The notes beneath the pieces are model-generated. The model saw only the letters and a program-made list of their open reading frames with translations, ran no database searches and was not told where the DNA came from. Positions 1-10,800 of a DNA stretch of 64,000 bases are shown one piece after another; the first letter of the stretch is position 1, and each line of letters opens with the position of its first letter. The translations under genes and the position numbers were made by a program. Source of the DNA: Pardosa pseudoannulata (lineage: Eukaryota; Arthropoda; Arachnida; Araneae; Lycosidae); assembly GCA_032207245.1 (NCBI GenBank), contig CM063504.1, forward strand, positions 85,511,624-85,575,623, in the 5' to 3' direction.

Positions 1-2160
1 TTACGTCTTTGACCTTTGAACAATTTGACGCGCTTAAAATCTTGCCAGGGTTGATCTGAATCACTATGCAAAATTCAACAGGGATAAGTCTAATTATTGC
101 GGAATGCAGAGCAAACATACACAACTGCATACAAAATACAAAGTATTTTATATAGCTATATTGGAAATAAAACCAGTTGTTTAGCGTAATTAAACAGCAC
201 TGATTAATTTTCTTCTTTATTTATTTTATTTTAAAAAATCGTATTTAGTCACAATGAACTTCCAGATTTAAACGGTATATTCTCTTTATACGTATTAAGA
301 TATATAAATACGTATTAAGATATATATGTCTTGAAGAGAAAAAGTATTATGATAACTTTGGAAACAGGATATTGTTTTGCATAAGGTAATATTCCGCAAA
401 CAAAGCAGCACTATTCTACGGCGATTACGTCAACTGAAAGCTAAAATATATTAAAAAAAGAACCTCTGTTTTATTTGCCATGGATAAACATCGAATAAAT
501 TTTACGTTTATAGTCCATCTCAGGAATAATTTGACATCCTCCTTTCCCTAACGCATTCAGTTTCGTTTCACGTGAATGAAGAAATGACAATAAAACTGCA
601 TCGCTCAAGTCAATAAACTTTTTGACGTATTTACGAAACCCCGGGGTACCAAGACCACCAGTAGTGAGAACTTGCTTATAAAGGGTACATGGCTATTTGA
701 GCTCAAGTAAAACAGAAAATAACCAAACTTGGAATTATTTCTTGGTATTCCTCCATCTAAATTTTTCCGTTAAGTCCCAGGACAACGAACTTTATGTGTG
801 TCGCCCTTCCTGCTAGCATCATGTCGAACAATTATCAAATACATGCGCAGTAACCGTAAAAAATATTAATTTCGGACTATGAGAGAAAGACCCAATAAAA
901 AAAACTCAAACAGGATACAGAAGAAAAAATGTTATTAGCTGGCCCCAAACTTGGCCCCTTTCCGCTCTTTAAAGATCTTGCTTCTAGAATTTTGGACCTT
1001 TGGGCAAAAAGAGGTCTCATTACCGGATATTTAATAGCATGATCATTGGCCCCAAGATAATGATTAAGTCGAGTCTGAAAGCAGAAATGTCATGTCTAGC
1101 ATTTAAGAGAAGCACCCATCATTCCTACCGCCTTCTACTGGATAATGTGACAGCCTATTAGATGAGGTTGATAAATCAGACAGATTACCGTAGAAGATAG
1201 AGATTTCCAACGAACCCGAGTATTTCGAATTGTATACAGCAGGAAATAACCAGAAAGATCTTAAATTTTATAACACCATACAGGAAAGGAATAGTTTATA
1301 CAGCGGATCCGGGTTGAACTTCGAGAAGCTGTTTCCTGATGTTCCAAGCTAATTATAATAATACAAAGAGCAAATTGTAAGACTTTAAAACTGTATTACA
1401 TGGTATCTTAAATTATTACTACATTAAATTTATTTACTGGAATTTATTGTCTGTTAACCTGCACTCATAAATAATTAAATCACCTGAATCTGTTTGAAAA
1501 TATAGTTTTGGAAGAGTGTCTTTCGGTTCCAGAGTCTACAGTATCGAATCGCAATATTGGAATAGATGTTCATAGCTGTTGTATCAGCTTTATGTCTAAT
1601 TAAGCATCGCGTTGCAAAAAATGGCATCAAACCAAATATTGCGATGTTGTGTCTTAACAGAAAGATCTTTAATAAAAATTCATCTAGGCCCAGGCATTGG
1701 CGCCTAGAGCTATCAAGGTCCAAGCCGGAAATCTCCCAGCATCCGCTCCTATTTACTGGACTGCCACCATACAAAATATCAACAATTAAGATCTATATGA
1801 TTAAAATAAAACAACTCATTTAGAAGACATGAAAACCCAATCAAACTGCATTTAAAAATCAAATTACATCTAACAAATTATACATTTAAAAATGTTCACT
1901 GATCTGCCTCTTTTGATATTCAAGAAAGTTTTCAAAAGTCAAAAGTTTTGTCAGTAAAATAACCAACAAAATATACACAACAGACCAATTAAAATCCAAG
2001 TCAACCAACTCTAGCTCTGCAGTTCTGAAATTACAAAAGACAGTTATAAACAAAATTCATCCATGTGGAAGAACCCTGTGTGCTGTTTTTTATGCTGCCT
2101 TATTTTTCATTCGGTGTTTCTCCACTCAACTAGGTTACATTACATATACATAAATACTTA
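1..2160. other. Intergenic sequence, nothing recognised
   Basis: AT-rich sequence with small overlapping ORFs (for example 1475-1823, both strands) that resemble no family I know. I see no splice-linked coding blocks, RNA genes or clear repeat ends. Confidence 0.5.
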
Positions 2161-2164
2161 ATAT

Positions 2165-2465
2165 TCTTTGGAGCTCCCTCAACCTGATCAGGGGCCTGTG
2201 CAGTATGTCCCATACTCAATACGCCTGCCAGATATCATTCATCATAGTTGGCCCGACAGCCCGTTGTGGGCCTTCGCCTTCTTAAGAAGTTTTTCCCATC
2301 CTACTCTGTTTTGTGCTTGGGACCTCCATCTTCTCATCTTTATGAGACCAAAGTCCGACTCCAGGCAGTCGATCCACCGTCGTTTTGGTCTGCCCCTTGG
2401 TCGTTGTCTGAAAGGGACTGCATTAAAAACTTTTAAAACAACCCGATCTGCATCCATTCGCAATA
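2165..2465 (-). pseudogene. Non-LTR retrotransposon C-terminal fragment
   Basis: The minus-strand ORF (2463 to 2242) contains RQRPRGRPKRRWIDCLESDF, then RSQAQNR.GWEKLLKKAKAH. This pattern (GRP-RRW-DC--D, then W---A--R--W---L-KAK-H) is the usual end of many arthropod non-LTR polyproteins, downstream of the reverse transcriptase. Only this tail remains, as expected for a 5'-truncated copy. The clade (RTE-like or other) cannot be fixed. Confidence 0.55.
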
Positions 2466-2574
2466 GATGTCCAGCTCATCTCATTCTATTCAGCCTGATA
2501 AATTTGATGCCTGCCAGACAATCCAGGGAATATCCATTCCTGTAAAAACTTGGTTGAAGGTTCAATACTAAATA

Positions 2575-4088
2575 CAGGGTGTTTCATATTGAATGGGACA
2601 AAAAGAAAACATGATTGTGAACGTTGTAATTAATATATTTAGAAAATTCAAATTTACCTGAAAACTACATTTATTTAAGTTTCTACAGGTGTTCAATATA
2701 TGCCCCTCCGGCGACACGATTAATGTCTACACGGTAATCAATCTCCTGCCACACTCGTGATAGCATATCCCCTGTGAAGGAGTTCAACACTGCACTTATC
2801 CGCAGCTTCAGTTACTCTTAGTCCTGAGGATTTGGTTTGGTTTGGAGCACTACAGTCTACTTTTTGCAACACGAGGGCTAATGAGACCAGGACCTACTGC
2901 TTAAAGCCGATTCCGAACGGCTACGAACATCCATGTCATAGTGAGATTGGAACCCACGAACTCCGGTTCCGAAGGCCAGCACCCTAACCAATCGGCCATC
3001 GTTCGGACTTAGTCCTGAGGAAGTGGACGCACAAACACCTTGTCTTTAACGAAACCCCAGAGAAAAAAATCACAGGGCGTTAGATCTGGTGATCTCGGCG
3101 GCCGATGAAGACATGTCAAATTATGTGGCCCAGCACGGCCAATCCAGCGATGGGGTAGACGTTCGTTCAGGAACTCACTTAATTTTTTATTTCAAGGTGG
3201 GGGAGCACCATCTTGCTGTAAAATGAAATCAGGAACAGCTTCTTTCAGCTGGGGGAACAACCACTCAGAGAGCATGTCTTGGTAAATGTCCCCATCAATC
3301 GATTTTTTTAGCAAAGAAAAATGGACCAAAAACACAACTGTTTGATAAAGCGCAGAAAACGTTCACCTTGGGAGAATCACGCTGATGTTCTAATGTTACA
3401 AGGGTATTTTCTGTGCCTCAAAATTGCAAATTATGGCGATTAACTTTGCTACATAAGTGGAACGTGGTTTCATCGGTAAACACCAGTGTGTTCTCGAAAC
3501 CATTCACGTCGAGCTTTTCTTGAAATTTCACACAGAAATTCTTACGCAACGGTTTGTCAGTAGGTTTTAAAGCCTGGACCATCTGATATCTGTACGGCTT
3601 GAATTGGAGAAGTTTCCGTAAAACACGCCACACCGTTGTGTGAGGGACAGCCAGTTCTGCACCTGCAAGTCGGATTGATTTTGAGGGACTACGTAAAAAC
3701 GAATCACGGATTCTTTCAATCACTTCGGGTTGTTTCTTTTCGTCCTGGGCTTTTGTTCTTGCATAAGCAGCCCGTATCCTGCAACTGCTTCACCCATCTG
3801 CTTATGTTATGCCGGTGATTCTTTACGAAATGTCGTGAGAAAATGTCTTTGCACAACAGTTACCGAGGAGGTTTTGGCATATTCGAAAACGCAGTACGTT
3901 TTCTCTTGCATGGACATTTTGTTTAACAGCGACTCTAGCAGCGAGTTCATCATTCGATAATTTTTCCCTGTTGCCAAATAAAACTTGTATAATTATAGTT
4001 GCACAATAAATTTGTTTCGGCTGAATAAATCCATTACGGCAGTCACACTGCGCTATTCTTTTTGTCCCATTCAATATGAAACACCCTG
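2575..4088 (-). mobile_element. Tc1/mariner-type element with perfect 33-bp TIRs, TA target, dead transposase
   Basis: Inverted repeats starting CAGGGTGTTTCATATTGAAT are identical over 33 bp (2575-2607 and 4056-4088) and are flanked by TA at 2573-2574 and 4089-4090. The minus strand encodes pieces of an IS630/Tc1-mariner transposase: a helix-turn-helix part with VWRVLRK (3418-3723), the first Asp block LVFTDETTFHL, and the C-terminal catalytic block RPPRSPDLTPCDFFLWGFV at about 3060-3115. The reading frame is broken between blocks and after FVRPLP, and a SINE is inserted at 2831-3007. It cannot make transposase, but the intact ends could still be mobilised by a related enzyme. Confidence 0.88.
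2831..3007 (-). mobile_element. tRNA-derived SINE, inserted in the mariner element
   Basis: A 177-bp copy running 5' to 3' on the minus strand. It has a tRNA-like head (GGTTCCAATC-type B box at about 2943-2955, GGTTAGGGTGCTGGCC-type A-box side) and a tail rich in CCAAACCAAACC. A 14-bp duplication CTTAGTCCTGAGGA flanks it at 2817-2830 and 3008-3021. This is the clearest copy for defining the ends of the family. Confidence 0.88.
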
Positions 4089-4129
4089 TATATATACAAA
4101 TCATATGTTTTTTTAGATAAGCACCATTT

Positions 4130-4545
4130 TGCAGTTAAAAAGACAAAAGGTGAACTTTTAATCAGTTTTATTTTTACATGAAAGCCAGTACTTTAATCTA
4201 CTTTTATCATAATATCAAGGCACTTATCGTATCGCAGAACCAGACTTTTGAATTCCATCTTTATAGAAAACTGCCATGGTCAACATTTTAAGCTCTCAGC
4301 GTGAGAAAAATTTGAGTATGATAATTTAAATGCTCTGTCCTAATTCTGTATTAAAAAAAAAGTAAATTTTAGAATACATTGGATTGAAAATTTGAACTGA
4401 TGGGCACAAAACGAAGTGTTTAGCCTATGCATAACTATGCATTAGTGAAAACTACGATAAAAAGTAGATTAAAGTACAGGCATTCATATAAAAATAAAAC
4501 ATAAAATTACCATTGTTTTTTAATTATAAAAAAGTAAAAAAAAAG
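4130..4545 (-). mobile_element. Second mariner-type relic, internally deleted
   Basis: Two inverted segments of nearly 50 bp (about 4164-4210 and 4455-4501, sharing GTACTTTAATCTACTTTT) enclose a minus-strand remnant reading FYKDGIQ..LVLRYDKCLD across a frameshift. This resembles the last residues of mariner transposases (FYADGI--LV-RWDKCI). Outer limits are approximate. Confidence 0.55.
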
Positions 4546-4626
4546 TGCCTTCTGTGTGTATATATACGCAAAGATTTAGTGTGGTCCTCTATAACATGTG
4601 TGTGTGTGTGTACATATATATATGAG

Positions 4627-5145
4627 CAAGGCCGAAGGCAAGGGGAGGGATATAGGGGACTGGTCCCCCTCCGAAATTCTTAAAGATCTTTTCGGAGAAA
4701 ATGGACCATGTGTGTAGGTGTGCCATCTGCCTAGCTGTTCATAGACAACAGTGTGCTTAGAACAGTGACGCTAAGTTAAACAGTAAGTTAACCATTTTGG
4801 CGAAAATTTCTAAAAGAGCATATTTTATAATATGTAGGTATTTCTTTCAAAATTATTCTTTTTCTTTCATTATACTTCTGTTTTAAAAATTAGAATTTAA
4901 TACCATGTATAGTTTATATCTTTCCGATGTTAATTTTACTATTAAATTCATTGTTTAGTTATTACATTACTTATTCAAGGCTATAAATTTTTTTATTATA
5001 TCATTCTTTAATTATTTTGATATTTTAAAATCACATTCTGTTATGATACTTAGAAGAATACATACAGAAGAAAACCTGTAGTTTTCCTGAAGTATTCACA
5101 AAAAACAGTGTCCACTCCCGAATATAATTTCTGGCTACGGCCCTG
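4627..5145. mobile_element. hAT-type non-autonomous element with 8-bp TSD
   Basis: An exact 8-bp duplication TATATGAG at 4619-4626 and 5146-5153 flanks 519 bp. The ends are CAAGGCCGAAGGCAAGGGG and, inverted, CAGGGCCGTAGCCAGAAAT, a common hAT MITE terminus. The interior is AT-rich with no transposase. Confidence 0.78.
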
Positions 5146-5585
5146 TATATGAGTATTATGTGTTTTATGCATACATACAAACACGCACACAACCACATAA
5201 ACTGGACATGTAACTTTTTATAATTAAAAACACACAAGGGTATTTATATATAAGATACAAAGACCATGATAATGAATAGATTTTTTTTTCAGTGAGATGC
5301 AAGTCTTCTAAATGCCATCCCTTAAAGGTAATTTTCCTGCCTATGACGCCTTCTATGTTTGCATTTTTATATCAGTCAAAACTAAAAATTGTATATTCCG
5401 TACGAGATATACACTCTGTCCTCTGTACGGGACGGCATTGCTAATAAAGCTAAAATTAAATTGATTTTACTCTAAGATTTTACTCTAAGAGAAACATATA
5501 AGCTAATACAGATTACCACCCACAAGAGTTTAGTACAAATACATAATAGCAGTCCTTAACTGCAATTAAGATTAATTCCAGTTAT

Positions 5586-5738
5586 TTGGTTTGGAGTGCT
5601 ACTGTCCTTTATTCTGCTATATGAGGCTGTGACCTACTGCTTAAAGCTGATTCCAAACAGTTACAAAGAAATAAATATCAGCAGTGTGATTCAAACCCAT
5701 AAACCCTGGTACTGAAGAGCAGCACCCGACCAATTCAT
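5586..5738 (-). mobile_element. SINE copy
   Basis: Same family as the copy at 2831, in the same orientation, and more diverged. CAGTTAT is repeated at 5579-5585 and 5739-5745 as a short target duplication. Confidence 0.75.
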
Positions 5739-5760
5739 CAGTTATCTAGCCTAATTAAAC

Positions 5761-5870
5761 CAGAACCTATGGCTTGGTTTAAAGTCAATTCTGACAAGCT
5801 ACAAAATCCAAGTGAATAGTAAGATTTGAACAGATCAATTCTAATACTGTAAAGTAGTGACCTTTTAGTA
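5761..5870 (-). mobile_element. Decayed SINE fragment
   Basis: Retains the middle of the family (GAACCTATGGCTT...TTCTGACAAGCTACAAA, then AAGATTTGAACAGATCA) with many substitutions. It lies immediately beside a younger copy. Confidence 0.5.
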
Positions 5871-5950
5871 CAATATACCTATGAAATGATACTGGAATCA
5901 TACCTTTAAAGACATTACCTGCCCCATCATTATTTAGCAATCCCTTATAT

Positions 5951-6812
5951 CAGAGGTGGGCAAAAGCCTGCCCGCAGGCCAGATCCGGCCCTTTTGCTTA
6001 CTTTAATCTGCCCGTTGAAAAATCCTGCATGCAATTTTTTAAATCTCTTATGTGCGATTTTGTTGAAAACCAACAGTATTTGTATGCATAGTGTACATAT
6101 GAATAATGAAAAATAACCTGCCACCTTTGTTTCTTGTCAAGCCTTGGAGCGTGTTTCCGGATTTTGCCAATGCATTTTCATTAATGATTTACATGAAAAA
6201 TAAACATTGATCACAAATTACTAACTTAAATCTACACTCGGTATTAAGGATTGCTACAAGTGATTTGGATCCAAATTTTGAAGAAATAATATCAAATAAA
6301 CATTCCAGATTTAAAGTTTCGCATTAAAAAAAACTATTCTATTTTAACGTTTGATGTTTGTCTTTTCTTTTTATAATTCTATTTACTATTATATTTACAA
6401 AATGTAATATAAATATAAAAATGTAATAACCATGATCAAAATAAAATAATTAAGATATAAATAAATATCAAAATAAAATCTTTCATTAACTGATTTATTT
6501 AATGACCATTAATTTAATATTAGGGATCATATTTCTTTAAAAATTACGTGACATTTTACTGGGTACAAATTGTTCGCATATACACCTAAGACAATTTATT
6601 ATTACTATTATCTTTTATTAACTGTCAAATTTCTTTATCCAAATGCTTTAAAATGATACTTAGTGTTTTTGTCAAAAAAATTTCTTGGGCAGGGAAAAAA
6701 CTCCACCCAAAACATTTGCGTGTGAACAGTGTATGCGGTATAGTCCTCTGGCCTGGGAGACATCTTGAAAATTTCATTTTGGCCCATGCTTAAAAGTATT
6801 TGCCCACCCCTG
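5951..6812. mobile_element. hAT-type non-autonomous element, 862 bp, 8-bp TSD
   Basis: Ends CAGAGGTGGGCAAAAGC and, inverted, CAGGGGTGGGCAAATAC. Exact duplication CCTTATAT at 5943-5950 and 6813-6820. The interior is AT-rich with no intact transposase. The CAGGGGTGGGCAAA terminus is typical of hAT elements. Confidence 0.85.
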
Positions 6813-6820
6813 CCTTATAT

Positions 6821-7411
6821 AGACTACAGGAGATAAATATCACTTAATGACAACTATTAGTATTTGTGTGTACCATTATCTTACACAGAGGATGAAATGG
6901 GTTTCAAACACAAAGATAACTGTTTTACGATAATTTACTAGACTAAGCACTAAAACATATAGCTAACAGTATTTAAACATCAATTATATTTTTTTCTGAA
7001 AACTCTGGTAGCAAAGGCAGCAATCTTGAAACCAGAGGGTTTCAAGTTTGGGGCTAAAGCCAACCAAAAACCTACCATGTTTATTCATGGCAACTGGGGC
7101 ACATAAAATAGATTCGTGGTCACAATTTCCTCAAAATTCTCAAACAATACCTCTGGAGGTGGCAGGCCAAATGTAGGAGTCTTCTGCTTGGTCACTGCTT
7201 CTAAATTATGAAGACCTTTGTTTGATTGTGTTGTTCTAAGGAGTAGTGTTGGCTACCTATATGATGCTCCCATAACAAAATGGTCAACAAAATCTGCAGC
7301 ATTTTATGGGCAAATGCTTAATAGGCAAATTCCCTTGCATTATTTTAAAAAATAAAATTAAAAATTCTGCAAATCAGAGTAAAAAAAAAGTACTACATAA
7401 AATAAAAATAT
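6821..7411. other. Intergenic gap downstream of MED23, nothing recognised
   Basis: AT-rich with a slightly GC-richer patch near 7010-7200. No ORF of note, no repeat ends and no RNA gene seen. Confidence 0.4.
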
Positions 7412-7417
7412 TTTATT
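7412..7417 (-). terminator. MED23: Probable MED23 poly(A) signal AATAAA
   Basis: This is the first AATAAA on the minus strand after the stop codon, about 255 nt downstream, followed by T-rich sequence. It gives a 3' UTR of roughly 270-290 nt. Confidence 0.6.
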
Positions 7418-7673
7418 TACTGCTTAGAAAAAAACATTCTTAAATGGAAATTCTCCCTCATATGCTTATATATACAAATGACATAGAAAAGTTTACAAAA
7501 ATGTATTTACATTTGTTTAAATGCTGGAACAATATAAAAATACAATCACACCACTATAAAAATCGCCATAAAAATTGCGTTTGTTTTCTTTACTCTCAAC
7601 AGAGTAAGAATCCTTTAAAATAAAATGGAGAACTTAAAAGTTTCAAATGTAGCTCTCTTGAATAATAACTGCT

Positions 7674-7812
7674 TTAATTTACTTGCATCTCTTCGATATT
7701 CAAATGAGTGATGAATCTCAATTTCCTTTGGATGGCTGGCCTAAGATTTCTGATGATTCTTTCAATGTCATTTTTTATTGAATCCCCAATAAACATATAT
7801 TTAATGTGATAT
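7674..7812 (-). CDS. MED23: MED23 terminal coding exon 34 (residues 1311-1356, stop)
   Basis: The acceptor is TTAG at 7813-7816. The exon reads [20 protein letters not shown], then [17 protein letters not shown], and stops with TAA at 7674-7676. It aligns with the vertebrate end YHMKYMFTGDSVKEQVEKIICNLKPALKLRLRFITHI. The joined codon is CT|A (Leu), which restores CDLLYH. It ends nine residues past the conserved block, without the Pro/Ser tail of vertebrates. Confidence 0.95.
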
Positions 7813-10800
7813 CTAACATGAAATTAAGAAATAATTCACACATAATATATACTGTAATCTATAAAACATAGAAAAATGGTTAATGAATTATTAATTCTTT
7901 AATCGCTGGTAAGATTTTGGTTTTTCAATGTTACATTATGAGTTGTAAAATTTATTATGAAGAGTCATAAAAATTATATTAAAAATGGTAAATTCAGGGT
8001 GGAAAATAATTTAAAAGAAATTAAAAAAAAAACTAATATAAAGGCAATTAATAATATGGTTAAATCTCACAAAACATTTAAAACACAAATTTTACATTCC
8101 TCTAGTTAAGGGGTTAAGATAGAAACACTGGGGGAATGTAGGGCCTTCATAAAACCAAGCTCTTGTATTAATATTTATATGATTATAACAATTTAAAAAT
8201 TAAAAAGAAATAAAGAGCGATATGAATTAATTTAATACAATTTATAAAGTTTCAGCAACTATTGCTATTAAAATCCAATTGTATATTTCATATGTTAAAA
8301 TGCCATGTAGTGCAAAATGGAAACACTACTTTATGAAGTGGTATTTAAATATATAGTTCATTAAATATTTAAATATTAATATTTTAACAAGTTATTACCC
8401 TTATGTGACTACAAAATTTTTTTATATTGTAAATTTGTATGTTTTATAATATCACTTAAAATTGTTAATAATGTATTATAATTCTATACAAACAAACTTT
8501 AATTCATTAAAATTTTATCAAAAGAAAAAAATTAAAACTTTTAAAATACTATAATATTTCTAATAAATATCTTTAAATATGCTATTTTTAACAAGATCTT
8601 AGTAATTTAAGACTAAAAAATACTTATCCAATTAACAACTTCTAATGAAAGAAAATATGAATTAAAAGTTATGGGGTTAATATTGAAATGCTTTTTCAAT
8701 ACAGTCAGACTTGGTTAACTCAAATTTTTAGATAAATTGAATTGTTCAAATTTCCTTGAATTTCCGATACAGAGTGTTATACGCGCCGAGCGGTCCGCGA
8801 ATGTCCTATCTCCTATATCGTCGGTCAGTTGGTTATGACCTGCATGGGTCTCGTAAATGGAGCAGGAATGGGAGACGAAAAAAATCAGCCGAAGGGAGAA
8901 GTGTAAAACTTAACAACGTTGATTTATTCAACAACTAAGCAAAACATTTTAAAAGAAAACTATCAGTACAATCGTGGAGAGAGGAGCTCATTCGAGAGTC
9001 ACCTACTCATTGCAAATCCACTCGGGAGTGTCCTTCCCGTCTTTTTTTGTTTCAGCAGGAAACCTCGGTTCCAGGGGAGAGCGACACCCCCTCCCCCTTT
9101 AACCTTCGCCCTTGAAGAAGTCGAGTCACACAAAAGCAATCTCTTCCTTCTGTCGGCGCGGTGACAAACGGCAGATTTGACACTTCTAATAGTCCGTGTG
9201 TCAAAAGGACCATTACTGCCGTTTCCCAATTGTTCGGTGTTTTAAAATGTTCGGCGCCTTACAATAGACCAAAGGTTCACTTTAGCCGACACATTTTTCC
9301 TTTGCTCGCCGACAGAGACGGACGCGATACTTACACAGAGTAATGTTAAAATTACATGATTTATTTAAAGAAAATTCAAGAACGTTTGGTTGATTTAAAT
9401 GAAGTGCAAATTTCAAAAAACAAACCAAGAATTTCAAAATTTTTATTAGAATCACATTTTTACTTTCCCCTAATCTGTTTGCATATGATAGTAAATTATT
9501 CAAAAAATAGGAAAAGAGGGAAGAAAAGTGTTTGTGAGACTAAAATAAACCTTGGAATATTTTACAGATTTATTGTCAAGATGATTACAAAACGAGCAAC
9601 ATGTTCAATTAGGGGGGGGGGGGGGGAAGATTAAATCATTTCTATAAAAAAAATAATTTTTTCAAATTTTTTCAAAGGTATGAAATTATGCTTAAACACA
9701 TTTAAAAAGATTAAATTTTACTCTGCATAAAGTTAAAATAAATTACCAGAATAATCTCCTTAAATAAAGACAGGTAAATCAATTTTGGTCTTAACTAATA
9801 TGGTGAGTATGCTCTAATGAGCACTGCCCATCCACATTTAAGGACAACGCTTTCAGTTTTAACCTTAACTGCTGTTAGCAGTTTCGTTCTATGACCTTCA
9901 TTTCTAAGCCTTTTTGACCATCAAAATCATAAATGATCTTTGCCTTTATCTGCATCTGCAGTGTACTGTCATAAGTTGTTTACTCAGTTTCAATCTGCTA
10001 TTTTAAAATTTAGGGTTACAGCAAACTGCACAAAAGCAGTTGTAGGATTATTTGAGAATCAAAGAATTCACTGTATTCTTTGATTTGCTTTTAAAGTACT
10101 CGGAGAGTAGTAAAGGGAATTCATTCATAATTTTATTTCTCTAGAAAACCTTAGATGGTTAGTGAGAAATCCCCAAAATGAGAAAAGCATTTTTAGTGTA
10201 AAATAATCTGCTACTCTACCTTTTCTTTCCCACATAAACAATTAATCAGCTTTCTGTTATGATTTTAGTCAGACCACTGTGATACAGCTGTAATTGCATT
10301 TGGATTTTAATTCTGTTTGTTGTGTTGAATAGCACTGTTCTTCATCAGTGTGGTATGTATTCAAAGAAGCAAAAAGTCTGTGGAGATATTCGAGGGAGTA
10401 TCTGTAGTGTAGGGCAGTTCATAAGTTGAATAAAATTTTACTTTCTGTTTTGTCTTAAACATGTGGAACTATTTGCACTTGTAAAACCCAGCCATGACAA
10501 CAGTAGTGGCCAATGTTGCATTTAAATGCCCATTAACATTTAAATACCATTAAAGAAATAAAGAACAAAGATTTTAATTCCTCATAAGGAGAACGATAAG
10601 ATAGCGATAAAGAACATGTAGTACTTTACTACAATGAAAAATATAACTGCATTACAAAAAATAAGATTTTTTTTAAGCATAAAATTCATTACAGATGCTG
10701 TTTCCAATTCAGTAGAGTAAACCTGAGGATTCACATGTATGTAAAGCAAAAGACACGAAACAAATGAAAATCAAACCTTCTTTAAATAAAGAAAGTGTAA

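Noticed and set aside
9612..9627. Poly-G tract as a G-quadruplex regulatory element
   Set aside because: A single mononucleotide run in an intron, like the C10 run near 18645 and G runs near 25600 and 41085; simple repeats explain it.
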